Positions 8,262-20,222 of a stretch of 64,000 nt of DNA are shown piece after piece. The notes under the pieces are model-generated. The model was not told where the DNA came from and made no database searches. It saw nothing but the letters and a program-made list of their open reading frames with translations. This stretch comes from Glycocaulis abyssi. Lineage in GTDB: Bacteria; Pseudomonadota; Alphaproteobacteria; Caulobacterales; Maricaulaceae. Each line of letters opens with the position of its first letter. Position 1 is the stretch's first letter. Location of the stretch: contig NZ_CP163421.1 in NCBI RefSeq assembly GCF_041429775.1, forward strand, positions 434,001-498,000. Direction: 5' to 3'. The position numbers were made by a program, and so were the translations under genes.

Positions 8262-9247
8262 GCGGCGTCGGACTTGGCGGCTTTGCTTTCGCTGGCGGCG
8301 TGGTGCTCCATCTCGGCCAGCCAGCGTTCAGCCTCCAGCGCGGCCATGCAGCCCATGCCGGCGGCCGTGATCGCCTGACGGTATATGTCGTCGGTCACGT
8401 CGCCTGCCGCAAACACGCCGGGAACAGAGGTGAGGGTGGAGCCGGGCTTCGTCACCAGATAGCCGCCATCCTTCATCTCAAGCTGGCCCTCAAAGAGCGA
8501 GGTAGCCGGTGCGTGGCCGATGGCAACAAATACGCCGTCGGTAGGCAGTTTCGTTTCCTCACCGGTTTTCAGGTTCTTCACGCGCACGCCGGTAACGCCG
8601 GGGACATCGCCTTCGGCGAGGATTTCCTCCACCACGCTGTCCCAGATCACCTCGACCTTCTCGTTATCGAACAGGCGCGCCTGGGCGATTTTTTCGGCGC
8701 GCAAGCTGTCGCGGCGGTGGATGAGGGTCACCTTGCTGGCAAAGCGCGTGAGGAACAGGGCTTCCTCAACGGCGGTGTTGCCGCCGCCAACCACCACGAC
8801 TTCCTTGCCGCGATAGAAAAAGCCGTCGCATGTCGCGCAGGCTGACACGCCAAAGCCCTGTAGGCTCTGCTCGCTTTCAAGGCCCAGCCATTTGGCGCTG
8901 GCGCCCGTGGCAATAATCACGCTGTCAGCGGTGTAGATCGTGCCGCCATCGCCCTTCATCGTGAAGGGGCGCTTGGAGAAATCGGCCTCCACGATGATGT
9001 CGGCGATGATCTCCGCGCCGACATTCTCGGCCTGTGCCTTCATCTGCTCCATCAGCCACGGGCCTTCGATGACGCTGGCAAAGCCGGGGTAGTTTTCCAC
9101 CTCGTGCGTGATGGTCAGCTGGCCGCCCGGCTGCAGCCCGGCAATCACGATCGGCGAGAGCATGGCGCGCGCGGCATAGATGGCAGCGGTGTAGCCGGCC
9201 GAACCCGAACCGATAATGACGACTTTGGAATGGCGGGTTTCGGTCAT
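8258..9247 (-). CDS. trxB: Thioredoxin-disulfide reductase
   Basis: 329 residues, normal for TrxB. The FAD-binding 'GSGSAGYTAAIYAARA' is at the N-terminus, the redox-active 'CATC' dithiol lies in the NADPH domain, the NADPH site is 'GGGNTAVEEA' and the C-terminal FAD motif is 'GVFAAGDV'. It transfers electrons from NADPH to thioredoxin in the cytoplasm. It is the first gene of a packed minus-strand series trxB-ATPase-permease-LysR with four-base overlaps between the first three. An acidic/lysine-rich tail of about 12 residues follows the conserved core. Confidence 0.97.
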   Translation of the reverse strand: MTETRHSKVVIIGSGSAGYTAAIYAARAMLSPIVIAGLQPGGQLTITHEVENYPGFASVIEGPWLMEQMKAQAENVGAEIIADIIVEADFSKRPFTMKGDGGTIYTADSVIIATGASAKWLGLESEQSLQGFGVSACATCDGFFYRGKEVVVVGGGNTAVEEALFLTRFASKVTLIHRRDSLRAEKIAQARLFDNEKVEVIWDSVVEEILAEGDVPGVTGVRVKNLKTGEETKLPTDGVFVAIGHAPATSLFEGQLEMKDGGYLVTKPGSTLTSVPGVFAAGDVTDDIYRQAITAAGMGCMAALEAERWLAEMEHHAASESKAAKSDAA

Positions 9248-9308
9248 GGCAGGCTGATATCCTCTGGCGTTTACGATACAGGCTTGTTCGCGGGCGGGCG
9301 ATGAAAGG

Positions 9309-9809
9309 TTACTGCGTGGATTCGGCCTCTGGCGTCTCGCCGAGCAGGCGGTTCAGCCAGCCTTCATTCCATTCGCGGCCCGGATAGGCTTCATCAAGCT
9401 CGTCGCGGGTGATTTCGCCCGCGCGGATGCGGGCGGCAGCGTGAATGTGGGACGCGCGCACGGCGCCTGCACACATCACAACAACAGGGCCGTCTGTCTG
9501 GGTCAGAATATGGGCCACAGTGTCGGTGGCTTCCGGGCCGGTGGAAAACCAGACCGGCACATGAGCGTAGATCATGCCGTTTTCCATAACACTGTCTGCA
9601 AAGCCGAAGCCGAGTGCTTCCATTTCCGCTTCGGTCAGCAGATTGATGACGGTGGTCTGGCCGTCACTGGCCCAGGACCGGGCAGAGCTGGCGTCGGGCC
9701 GCGCCTCAAAACGCACCTCGTCGTGAGTTGCCGGCATGGGCGTTTGTTGTGCAATGGCGGCTGCGGCTGAAGTGGCCAGCAGGGCAGCGGCGAGGGCGTA
9801 ACGGAGCAT
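9309..9809 (-). CDS. Periplasmic DUF442-type phosphatase-like protein
   Basis: 166 residues. A signal peptide (about residues 1-20, 'AAALLATSAAAAIAQ') predicts export. The body resembles the DUF442/beta-lactamase-hydrolase-associated phosphatase fold: 'TTVINLLTEAEMEALGF' is followed by a candidate phosphate loop 'VVVMCAGAVRAS' with a Cys and Arg spaced as Cx4R. The usual family loop is CRSGTRS, so the serine before the threonine is replaced, and activity is uncertain. ATG 9809 is preceded by GGAGACC. Function in the periplasm is unknown. Confidence 0.65.
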   Translation of the reverse strand: MLRYALAAALLATSAAAAIAQQTPMPATHDEVRFEARPDASSARSWASDGQTTVINLLTEAEMEALGFGFADSVMENGMIYAHVPVWFSTGPEATDTVAHILTQTDGPVVVMCAGAVRASHIHAAARIRAGEITRDELDEAYPGREWNEGWLNRLLGETPEAESTQ

Positions 9810-9847
9810 TTGGGGTCTCCTTCAGACGCGTGGATATTATCCAGCGT

Positions 9848-10783
9848 TCAGATGTCGCCTTTGCGGGCCATGATTTCAAGCACCCGGCCTGCCGCCCTCT
9901 CGGTTTCGTGAAGAGGCGGGTAGGTCCAGCTATCCAGCCGCCCCAGGAAGGGCCGCACCGCGCCATGAGCCTCAAGCGCGCTGTAGAGCCGGGCGAACTT
10001 GCCGGGCTTTCCCTCCAGCATCAGCCGGTAGACAGGCGTGCCCGTCGCCGCGGCCTCCGTGAGCATGTTGGTGGAGTCCTCGGTGACGAAAATCCAGTCC
10101 GCACCGCCCAGAAAGGCAAAATAGGGATTGGGTCCGTCTCCGGTGTGCAGCCAGACCCCATCATCATCGCCAAACGCCTCTTCAAGAGCCGCCACGAAGC
10201 TATCGGGCGTGCGGCGCGAGGTGGTGACCATCAGGCCGGCACCCTCACTGCGCAGATGCTTGAGACGGTCCAGCAGCGCCCCGGCAATCGCGGGCGTGAA
10301 ACGGTGATGTCTGGAATCGCCGCCAATCAGCACAGCTGCCCGCGGGGCGGGCAGGGCGGCGATCTGTCCGGCAAAGGCCCGCTCTGCCTCGTCCAGCCGT
10401 TCGCGCGTTATCCGGTTGGGCGAACCTGTGATCTCAAACACATTGCCGCCGCGCATCCGGTCGTGTTCAGGCGGGATGATGAGGTCGAAGCGGTGCCGGG
10501 CCATTTTCGGGTCCTGCACATAGACAAAGACCGCGTCTGGAAAGGCTTTGCGATGTTCGCCTGCTGCGCGGACTGCCGCCATGCCGCATCCAATCCACAA
10601 ATCTGGCGCGATGGAGCCGGGATCAGGCAGATCGCCTGTACGCGGCACCTGAACGGGCAGGATACGCATGGGCGTCAGCCGGGCGACGGCTTCCGCCAGT
10701 CCCAGCGCCTGATTTTCCATGCCCCGCCTGCCGTCAGTGACGACGAAACAGGCGCGTTCGGCTGTGGCAGGGCTGGAATCCAT
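9848..10783 (-). CDS. ELM1/GtrOC1 family protein (DUF1022), putative glycosyltransferase-like
   Basis: 311 residues. N-terminal 'VVTDGRRGMENQALGLAEA', middle 'AAVLIGGDSRHHRF' and C-terminal 'VTEDSTNMLTEAAATGTPVY' are typical of the DUF1022 family, related to plant mitochondrial fission protein ELM1. The two-lobed architecture with a C-terminal 'D/E-S-x-N-M' motif suggests a GT-B-like glycosyltransferase fold. Bacterial function is not established; an envelope glycan role is often guessed. It follows greA on the same strand after a terminator-like hairpin. Confidence 0.85.
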   Translation of the reverse strand: MDSSPATAERACFVVTDGRRGMENQALGLAEAVARLTPMRILPVQVPRTGDLPDPGSIAPDLWIGCGMAAVRAAGEHRKAFPDAVFVYVQDPKMARHRFDLIIPPEHDRMRGGNVFEITGSPNRITRERLDEAERAFAGQIAALPAPRAAVLIGGDSRHHRFTPAIAGALLDRLKHLRSEGAGLMVTTSRRTPDSFVAALEEAFGDDDGVWLHTGDGPNPYFAFLGGADWIFVTEDSTNMLTEAAATGTPVYRLMLEGKPGKFARLYSALEAHGAVRPFLGRLDSWTYPPLHETERAAGRVLEIMARKGDI

Positions 10784-10848
10784 GTGCGCCAGTTAGCCCT
10801 TCATGCGGCCGGAAGCCAAGGGGGGCTATCGGCGGGGCAGAAACGTGA

Positions 10849-10876
10849 GAAGCCGGCGGAGGGACCCGCCGGCTTC
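10849..10876 (-). terminator. Terminator-like hairpin after greA
   Basis: A perfect 11-bp stem (10849-10859 / 10866-10876, GAAGCCGGCGG) with a 6-base loop lies 29 bases beyond the greA stop. On the minus strand it is followed by only a weak T-containing tract, so it may be a partial terminator or an mRNA-stabilising hairpin before the ELM1-family gene. Confidence 0.55.
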
Positions 10877-10904
10877 GGTCATTTCGAGAGGGCCGTTAAA
10901 CGGC

Positions 10905-11378
10905 TTACTTCCACTCGACTTTCAGGATCTCGTAGGTCTTCAGCCCGCCGGGCGCGTTGACCTCGACGACATCGCCGGTTTCCTTGTTGATAAGGGAGCG
11001 CGCGATGGGCGAGGACACGGAAATCTTGCCCGATTTCACGTCGGCCTCGTCGTCGCCGACGATCTTGTAGGTGGCTTCCGCCTCGGTATCCTCGTCGATC
11101 AGAGTCACGGTGGCGCCGAATTTCACCTGGTCGCCGGACATGCGCGAGACGTCAATAATCTGCGCGCGCGCCAGCTTGTCTTCCAGCTCGACAACGCGGC
11201 CCTCAATCCAGCTCTGGCGTTCCTTGGCCGCGTGATATTCCGCGTTCTCTGACAGATCGCCATGGTCGCGCGCTTCGGAGATCGCCTGGATCACCGCCGG
11301 GCGTTCAACCGATTTAAGATGCTTCAATTCATCGTCGAGGGCCCGGTGACCCTCGGCGGTCATAGGGATTTTTTGCAT
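10905..11378 (-). CDS. greA: Transcription elongation factor GreA
   Basis: 157 residues, matching the usual 158. The N-terminal coiled-coil (about residues 1-75, '[19 protein letters not shown]', '[20 protein letters not shown]') carries the conserved acidic tip. The C-terminal FKBP-like domain ends with '[18 protein letters not shown]'. GreA stimulates transcript cleavage by backtracked RNA polymerase. ATG 11378 was chosen over the upstream start because the protein begins at '[11 protein letters not shown]', as in the family. Confidence 0.97.
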   Translation of the reverse strand: MQKIPMTAEGHRALDDELKHLKSVERPAVIQAISEARDHGDLSENAEYHAAKERQSWIEGRVVELEDKLARAQIIDVSRMSGDQVKFGATVTLIDEDTEAEATYKIVGDDEADVKSGKISVSSPIARSLINKETGDVVEVNAPGGLKTYEILKVEWK

Positions 11379-11466
11379 AGGGAAGGACTCGTTTCTTTTT
11401 ACGCCTGCGAGCGTAAGACCCAAATGATCCCGCTATCAAGCGCTGTTTGCGTTCTCCTCGAACGCA

Positions 11467-14709
<3,243 letters not shown>

Positions 14710-14844
14710 GGAGGTGTATCCCGTATGTTGCGCGCGTTGCCGCACTGCCGGGCTTGTGGGGCAAGTCCGGGCGCGGGTCGACTCTGATTACATGCTAGAA
14801 GCGGGTGTTAGCGCCAATTTGCCCCCATGGCGAGGGGGTAGGTG

Positions 14845-16431
14845 TCACCCGAGTGACAAATCCCGCCAGAGCTGGGGCTGGAGGTTGACGTCGCGCCGCC
14901 GCACGCGGTCTGAAATCATCCAGAAGGCCCGCTCGTGCAGCAGCGGCACATTGCATTGCTCTTCTAGGAAAACCGCCTCGGCCTCGCGGTGAACGGCGAT
15001 GCGTTCAGAGCGTGAGACGCGCCCGCGTGCATCTTCCATCAGCTGCGCAAAGCGATCCCGCCCCGGCCCGGACCAGCCGGTGTCGTCGGCAAATCCGCCC
15101 GGGGCGAACGGCTCCAGCATGAAATCCGGCTCCGATTTCAGGCCCCGGTTGAAATAGCCGAGCGTCATGTCGAACTCGCCGCCCGCGACGGCCTGATTGA
15201 TGTCGTGCGGGTAGGAGGAGAGGATGTCGATATCGAGGCCGGCATTGCGCAGATCATCGGCTATCGCGATGGCAATACGCTCCCGGCTGCCCGATGACAC
15301 CCGCAAGACCAGGCGCAGCGGATTGTCCGGCCCGTAACCGGCCTCGGCCAGCAGGGCACGGGCGGCATCGGCGTCCGGCCCCGGCGCGGTCTGGCCGTTC
15401 TCCTCCAGCGCCTGCGCGGTGATGACATGGATGGTGGGCGTGGCTTCGCCGCTGAAGAAGTTTTCCGCGAGGAAATGCCTGTCTACCGCCAGAGAAATGG
15501 CGCGGCGCACGCGCACATCGTTCAGGCCGGGGCGGTGGTGATTGAGCTTGAGATAGGTCAGTATGGGCGCGTCAAAGCCGTGCAGCCGGTCACCAATCTC
15601 GCGGCGCAGAAAGCCGATCTGTTCGGTCGGCGGCCGGTCAGCCAGGTCCAGATCGCCAGAGCGGAAAAGGCGCGCGCGTGTCGCTTCGTCTTCCACCACA
15701 TCAACCCGGATATTCTCGATGGAAACACTGCGTTCGGCATGAAAACGCGGGTTTCTGGCGAGCAGGTAAGTCAGGGCGCTGGCCTGGCGCAGAATGTATG
15801 GCCCGGCGCTGACCCAGTTGAGTGGCCGTACCCACCGGTCGCCGTGCGCTTCTACGACGTGACGGGGCAGGGGGTAAAACTCGCGCATCAATACCGGGAA
15901 GGCCCCGACGGGCGCGTCCAGCTCAAATATGACGGTACGCGGATCCGGCGCGGAGACGCCGATTTCACTTGATGGCAGCCGCCCGGCCAGCGCAGTGCGT
16001 GCGCCCCGCACGGCAAAGAAATCGCCCAGATTGGCAAAGCCGGTGCGTGGATCGACGGCGCGCTGCGCGGTCCATACCACGTCGTCAGCGGTCAACGGCA
16101 TGCCATCAGACCATTGCAGGCCCTCGGCAAGGCGGAAACGCCAGACGCGGCCATCCTCGGAGCGCCAGCTCTGGGCAAGGCCCGGTGCCAGTCCGCCAGA
16201 CGGGCTATATTCGGTCAGCGGCGCATGAAGCTGCTTGTAGAGGAGGGCCGAGGCAGCGAACTGGCCTTTGAGCGGATCAAGGCTGTCCGGCTCCGTATCA
16301 ATGGCGACGCGCAAGAGACCGTTCTCGCTGCCCCCGCGCGGCGAGCAGGCACCGAGTGCAAGCGTGCCTGCGCTGGCCGCTCCGCCAAGAAGCGCGCGCC
16401 GGGATAGGGGCAGGAGGACATGTTTGCTCAT
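14845..16431 (-). CDS. Peptide-type ABC transporter substrate-binding lipoprotein (family 5)
   Basis: 528 residues. The N-terminus has paired arginines ('LSRRALLGG') and a lipobox 'LGAC' with Cys at residue 29, so a lipidated, possibly Tat-exported, envelope protein. The body matches family 5 solute-binding proteins (DppA/OppA): 'TEPDSLDPLKGQFAAS', 'RFRLAEGLQWSDGMPLTADDVVWT', and the later 'VRRAISLAVDR' stretch. No permease or ATPase genes lie next to it, so it is an orphan receptor here. It sits between carB and a subtilase gene on the same strand. Confidence 0.9.
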   Translation of the reverse strand: MSKHVLLPLSRRALLGGAASAGTLALGACSPRGGSENGLLRVAIDTEPDSLDPLKGQFAASALLYKQLHAPLTEYSPSGGLAPGLAQSWRSEDGRVWRFRLAEGLQWSDGMPLTADDVVWTAQRAVDPRTGFANLGDFFAVRGARTALAGRLPSSEIGVSAPDPRTVIFELDAPVGAFPVLMREFYPLPRHVVEAHGDRWVRPLNWVSAGPYILRQASALTYLLARNPRFHAERSVSIENIRVDVVEDEATRARLFRSGDLDLADRPPTEQIGFLRREIGDRLHGFDAPILTYLKLNHHRPGLNDVRVRRAISLAVDRHFLAENFFSGEATPTIHVITAQALEENGQTAPGPDADAARALLAEAGYGPDNPLRLVLRVSSGSRERIAIAIADDLRNAGLDIDILSSYPHDINQAVAGGEFDMTLGYFNRGLKSEPDFMLEPFAPGGFADDTGWSGPGRDRFAQLMEDARGRVSRSERIAVHREAEAVFLEEQCNVPLLHERAFWMISDRVRRRDVNLQPQLWRDLSLG

Positions 16432-16470
16432 CGCCCTAGTTTTGCGGTGCTACGGACCGTCTGGCAATGC

Positions 16471-18747
16471 CTACCAGCGCGCGCGTACCGCCGCCCAGCC
16501 CAACCCTTCGGAAGGTGCACTGGCAATATGACCGGGCTGATCGGTAAGCCGGGCGGCCAAGGTCATATCCACACGCTCGGTCAGATTGCGCCGCCATGAG
16601 GCTTCCAGCGAGATCTCCCGGCCAGAGGGAGACAGGGAGGCCCGGCGCTCCTCATAGATGTAGGCGTAGTCCTCATCCAGCGCGACTGGGACCATCACGC
16701 TCACCTCGCCCTGTTCCACCCGCAAAGGCTGGTTCAGGGTGAGGCCAAACAGCCCGCCTGCAACGGGGCGTTCGGCACCGGCGCTCCACGCGCTGGCACG
16801 GATATCACGGGTCAGGGCAATGCCGGAGGGCAGGCTGGCCGAGGCGCTGGCCTGTTCGAACCGGGCAGAGGCGCGCCAGCCACCGCCAACAGGGCCAGAC
16901 CACATCCAGCCGACGAATTGTGTATCCGTCTCGTCAGTGCCGCCGAACCGGCTCGCCAACGGTCCGCCAAGCGCCTGGAATGCCTCCTGCGAGCTGCCGG
17001 TCTCGAGCCCGAAAGTATGGCCACGATGACGCAGGTGAGCACCGGCAGCCGAGAACGAACCCAGCTGCGAGCTGGCCGTGCGCGCTGAAAAGCCGAGCGT
17101 GCCGGTGTCATAGCTGACCGACGACCATTGCTCGTTACCGGCCAGACCGGCGACGGCACCTGAAGCGGGCACGCGTGACAGGACCGATCCGCCTGCCATG
17201 CGTATTGGCGCTTCAGCGGAAAAGCCCCGTCCTGCCGCAACCGATAGCCCGCCCTGGCGGTAGCTAAAGGACAGATCGGGCTGGCTGGCATAGGTTTCGG
17301 CGGGCAAATTGGTCAAGGCGTGAAGCCTGCCGGGCTGCATGCGCATGCTGACGGCGGCCGGGCCGACCCGCGTGGTGCTGACATGTGCCAGCGCATTGCC
17401 GGCAGCGGTCTCGAAGGCACCCAATGCCGTATCGCCGCTGGCGCGCGGCGGCGCGGTGTCGAAGCTGAAGGCGCGGCCATAACGGTCTTCCAGAAGCGCC
17501 CGGTCCAGCAGGCCGTCAGCCCATATCCAGTCACCGGCTGCGCCAGCCGGATCTGCAAGTATGGCCTCTACCGGCACCGGTCCGGCGGTGGTGCCGGCAA
17601 ACGCGACGCTGGTTGTGCCAATGGGCTGGAAGGCCGCTGCAAGGTCGATCAGCCCCATACCGTATTGGGCGTCGGGTCCGGGCGGGCCGAGGTCCAGCGC
17701 TGTGTCGAGGAGAATCTGGAGCGCGTCATTGCCGGTGAGGTTGGGAAAGGCGTCTATCAGCAGGGCGAGTGCGCCCGCGACGTGGGGCGCCGCAAATGAT
17801 GTACCCGAATAAAGAACGTAGCGCGGATCGCCCTGACTATTGTTGAGGAAGGGTGTGAGGATGCGGCTTCCCGGAGCGGAGAGAAACCAGTTTTCCACGC
17901 CCAGTGCACCGTTCGAGTAGTTGGCCCGGACAGCGTTTTCATCTACCGCGCCAACCGCCACAGCAAAGCCTTGCGAGCCCGGATGGGCTGCGAGGCTGGC
18001 TGGAAAGGAGGGGGAGTTGGTTGGCGGAGTATCGGCGTCCTCGCGATTGCCCGATGACATGACCATGAACACGCCCGCTTCGGCCGCCCGGCGCATTGCG
18101 GCAAAGGTTCGGCTCCGGTCATCATTGGGGTCCGGCGATCTGCCCAGTGAAAGATTGATGATGCGTGCGCCGTTCGACACCGCGTAATCAATGGCGTTGG
18201 CGGTATTCCGGTCGCTGAAAAGGCAGTCATCGCCGCCATCGTTCTCGCAGCTTCCCACGCTGTCTGTGCGAATGGCCAGAATGGTGGCTTCAAACGCCAC
18301 GCCATGGCCGCGAATATTGTTCCGGGCAGCAGCGATAACACCCGCCACGCCTGTTCCGTGGCCGTCAATGTCTTCCACGCCGCGATTGCTGACGATATCG
18401 CTGCTTGCCGCTGATATCCGTCCGGTGAATTCGGGGTGTGACTGATTGATGCCCGTGTCGACAACCGCAACGATCACACCGCTCCCGGTCGCGCCGTAGG
18501 CATAAGCAGTCGATGCGTTGATCAGACCCAGCCCGTATTGCCGGTTGTATTCCGCAGTCTCGAAATCACTGGGGTCGATCCCGGAGGGCGGTGGAGGCGG
18601 CGGAGGAGGCGGAGGAGGTGGTGGCGGTGAAGACGGTAAGGGGGAGGGGGTGGGTGTGACGCTGGGACTTCCACCCCCGCCACAGCCCGTCAGGCCGATC
18701 GAGACCGCGGCGAAAACCGAGACAAGCAGGACGTTGCGCCGGATCAT
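16471..18747 (-). CDS. Lipidated subtilisin-like protease (S8) with possible autotransporter barrel
   Basis: 758 residues. A lipoprotein signal with 'LTGC' (Cys22) is followed by a 14-proline linker (residues 41-54) and a subtilase domain. All catalytic residues are present: Asp97 in 'VVDTGIN', His130 in 'DGHGTGVAG', oxyanion Asn234 in 'SSGN', Ser317 in 'GTSFAAPHVAG'. Residues after about 400 are rich in alternating polar/aromatic beta-strand patterns and the protein ends '...GLGWAAVRARW', with a terminal aromatic residue as in outer-membrane barrels. This recalls NalP-type lipidated autotransporter proteases, but the barrel assignment is inference. ATG 18747 has an AGGAGGG site upstream. Confidence 0.85.
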   Translation of the reverse strand: MIRRNVLLVSVFAAVSIGLTGCGGGGSPSVTPTPSPLPSSPPPPPPPPPPPPPPSGIDPSDFETAEYNRQYGLGLINASTAYAYGATGSGVIVAVVDTGINQSHPEFTGRISAASSDIVSNRGVEDIDGHGTGVAGVIAAARNNIRGHGVAFEATILAIRTDSVGSCENDGGDDCLFSDRNTANAIDYAVSNGARIINLSLGRSPDPNDDRSRTFAAMRRAAEAGVFMVMSSGNREDADTPPTNSPSFPASLAAHPGSQGFAVAVGAVDENAVRANYSNGALGVENWFLSAPGSRILTPFLNNSQGDPRYVLYSGTSFAAPHVAGALALLIDAFPNLTGNDALQILLDTALDLGPPGPDAQYGMGLIDLAAAFQPIGTTSVAFAGTTAGPVPVEAILADPAGAAGDWIWADGLLDRALLEDRYGRAFSFDTAPPRASGDTALGAFETAAGNALAHVSTTRVGPAAVSMRMQPGRLHALTNLPAETYASQPDLSFSYRQGGLSVAAGRGFSAEAPIRMAGGSVLSRVPASGAVAGLAGNEQWSSVSYDTGTLGFSARTASSQLGSFSAAGAHLRHRGHTFGLETGSSQEAFQALGGPLASRFGGTDETDTQFVGWMWSGPVGGGWRASARFEQASASASLPSGIALTRDIRASAWSAGAERPVAGGLFGLTLNQPLRVEQGEVSVMVPVALDEDYAYIYEERRASLSPSGREISLEASWRRNLTERVDMTLAARLTDQPGHIASAPSEGLGWAAVRARW
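18586..18627. repeat. Proline-codon tract (14 consecutive CCN codons) in the subtilase gene
   Basis: On the plus strand this is a 42-base purine-rich GGN repeat encoding 14 prolines between the lipid anchor and the protease domain. The third positions vary, so slippage is less likely than in a homopolymer, but codon number may differ between strains. Confidence 0.8.
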
Positions 18748-18847
18748 CACGATCCCTCCTGAAGCTTTCATCCTGTCCCTGTCCCTGAATCTAGATCAGA
18801 AACGGCAGAATGAAAAACAGCTTTGGCGCAACGGGTTTGAACCGGGG

Positions 18848-20053
18848 TTAATGACCTGCCAGACGTCCGACGAACTGGTCAAACACGGCAAAGGAATCCT
18901 GCGGGCCGGGGCTGGCTTCCGGGTGGTGCTGAACGGACATGACCGGCTTGTCCGTCAGGCGGAACCCGCAATTGGTGCCGTCAAACAGGGACACATGTGT
19001 CTCCTCGGCATTGTCCGGCAGGCTGTCGCGGTCCACCGCAAACCCGTGATTCATGGAGACGATCTCGACCTGTCCTGAGAGCAGGTTTTTCACCGGATGA
19101 TTCGCGCCGTGATGACCGTGCGTCATCTTCTGCGTCTTTGCGCCAATGGCCAGGGCGAGCATCTGATGGCCAAGGCAGATGCCCAGCGTCGGTACGCCCG
19201 CATCAATAACGCCGCGAATGGTGGCCAGCGCATACTCGCCGGTCGCTGCCGGATCGCCGGGGCCGTTTGACACCACAATACCGGCCGGGGACAGGGAGAG
19301 CACATCCTCCACGCTGGCCGTACCCGGCACCAGTTTCACGCGCGCGCCAGCGCCTGCCAGCCGCCGCAGAATGTTGGCCTTCACGCCGTAATCCAGAACC
19401 ACGACCAGCGGGCCGTCTGCCGGTCCAATGCCGGGGCCGTCCGGCCAGGCCCAGTCAGCTTCCGTCCAGTCGCTGTCGGCATCGGTGAGAACATGGCGGG
19501 CAAGCTCTGCGCCTTCCATGCTGGGCGCTTCGAGAGCCGCCTTGCGCAAGGCTTCGGCGTCCAGCTTGCCGCCCGGATCGTGCGCGATCGCGGCGATAGG
19601 CATGCCAAGCTCGCGGATGCGCGCGGTGAGCGCCCGGGTGTCAACGCCTGTCACAGCTACGACGCCGCGCGCAGCCAGCCACTCAGCAAAGCTCTGTTCG
19701 GCGCGCCAGTTGGCGGGCGGGGTGATGGGCGCTCTGGAGACCATGCCGACAGCAGCCTTGCGGGCGCGGCCGCTGGCCGCCTCCTCGTCGTGCGCATTGG
19801 CACCGACATTGCCGATATGGGGGAAGGTGAAGCAGACGATTTGTCCGGCATAGGACGGGTCGGCGAGAATTTCCTGATGCCCGGTCATCGCCGTGTTGAA
19901 GCAGAGCTCTCCGGTGGCGATTCCCGATGCCCCGGCACCTTCGCCGGGGATGATCGTGCCGTCTGCCAGCACGATGGCTCCGGTCGCCCCGTCAAGATCG
20001 CTGTCGCGCCAGGGGTTTGCGGTCAGCACTTGATTCCCGGCCTGTTCCGTCAT
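18848..20053 (-). CDS. carA: Carbamoyl-phosphate synthase small (glutaminase) subunit
   Basis: 401 residues. The N-terminal small-subunit domain ('GEGAGASGIATGELCFNTAMTG' in parts) precedes a class I glutamine amidotransferase domain with nucleophile Cys in 'GICLGHQ' and His/Glu in 'VQHHPEASPGP'. It releases ammonia from glutamine for CarB. It is separated from carB by the subtilase and substrate-binding genes on the same strand. Its leader contains a candidate promoter and a small terminator-like hairpin. Confidence 0.98.
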   Translation of the reverse strand: MTEQAGNQVLTANPWRDSDLDGATGAIVLADGTIIPGEGAGASGIATGELCFNTAMTGHQEILADPSYAGQIVCFTFPHIGNVGANAHDEEAASGRARKAAVGMVSRAPITPPANWRAEQSFAEWLAARGVVAVTGVDTRALTARIRELGMPIAAIAHDPGGKLDAEALRKAALEAPSMEGAELARHVLTDADSDWTEADWAWPDGPGIGPADGPLVVVLDYGVKANILRRLAGAGARVKLVPGTASVEDVLSLSPAGIVVSNGPGDPAATGEYALATIRGVIDAGVPTLGICLGHQMLALAIGAKTQKMTHGHHGANHPVKNLLSGQVEIVSMNHGFAVDRDSLPDNAEETHVSLFDGTNCGFRLTDKPVMSVQHHPEASPGPQDSFAVFDQFVGRLAGH

Positions 20054-20084
20054 ATCTCACCGCCTGATTACGCGTGCGCCGCAC

Positions 20085-20101
20085 AAAAAGGGCGGCCCTT
20101 T
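20085..20101 (-). terminator. Terminator-like hairpin in the carA leader
   Basis: On the minus strand AAAGGG-CCG-CCCTTT forms a 6-bp stem (plus coordinates 20087-20101) followed by a short T-run. It ends about 32 bases before the carA ATG. This position would suit an attenuator, but the stem is short and no alternative pairing was identified. Confidence 0.35.
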
Positions 20102-20115
20102 AAACAAACGCGCGG

Positions 20116-20144
20116 ACGGTATGTGAGCCTTGCCTAGACGTCAA
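20116..20144 (-). promoter_or_regulatory. Candidate promoter of carA
   Basis: On the minus strand TTGACG (20144-20139) is followed after 17 bases by TACCGT (20121-20116). The -35 matches consensus well and the -10 poorly. It lies about 65 bases upstream of the carA start and on the far side of the leader hairpin. Confidence 0.4.
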
Positions 20145-20222
20145 GCAAGCTAGAAGCCGAAAAAGAAACCTGAAAACAAAGAGTTACGCGGCGTCGCTGT
20201 AACTCGTTCGAATGGAAGAACA

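Noticed and set aside
9728-10960. 410-codon open frame across the ELM1-family gene
   Set aside because: Runs opposite two well-supported genes and through a terminator-like hairpin; composition is that of a shadow frame.
18586-18627. GGN repeat considered as a microsatellite or regulatory repeat
   Set aside because: It is in frame and encodes a proline spacer; third bases vary, so a coding explanation suffices.
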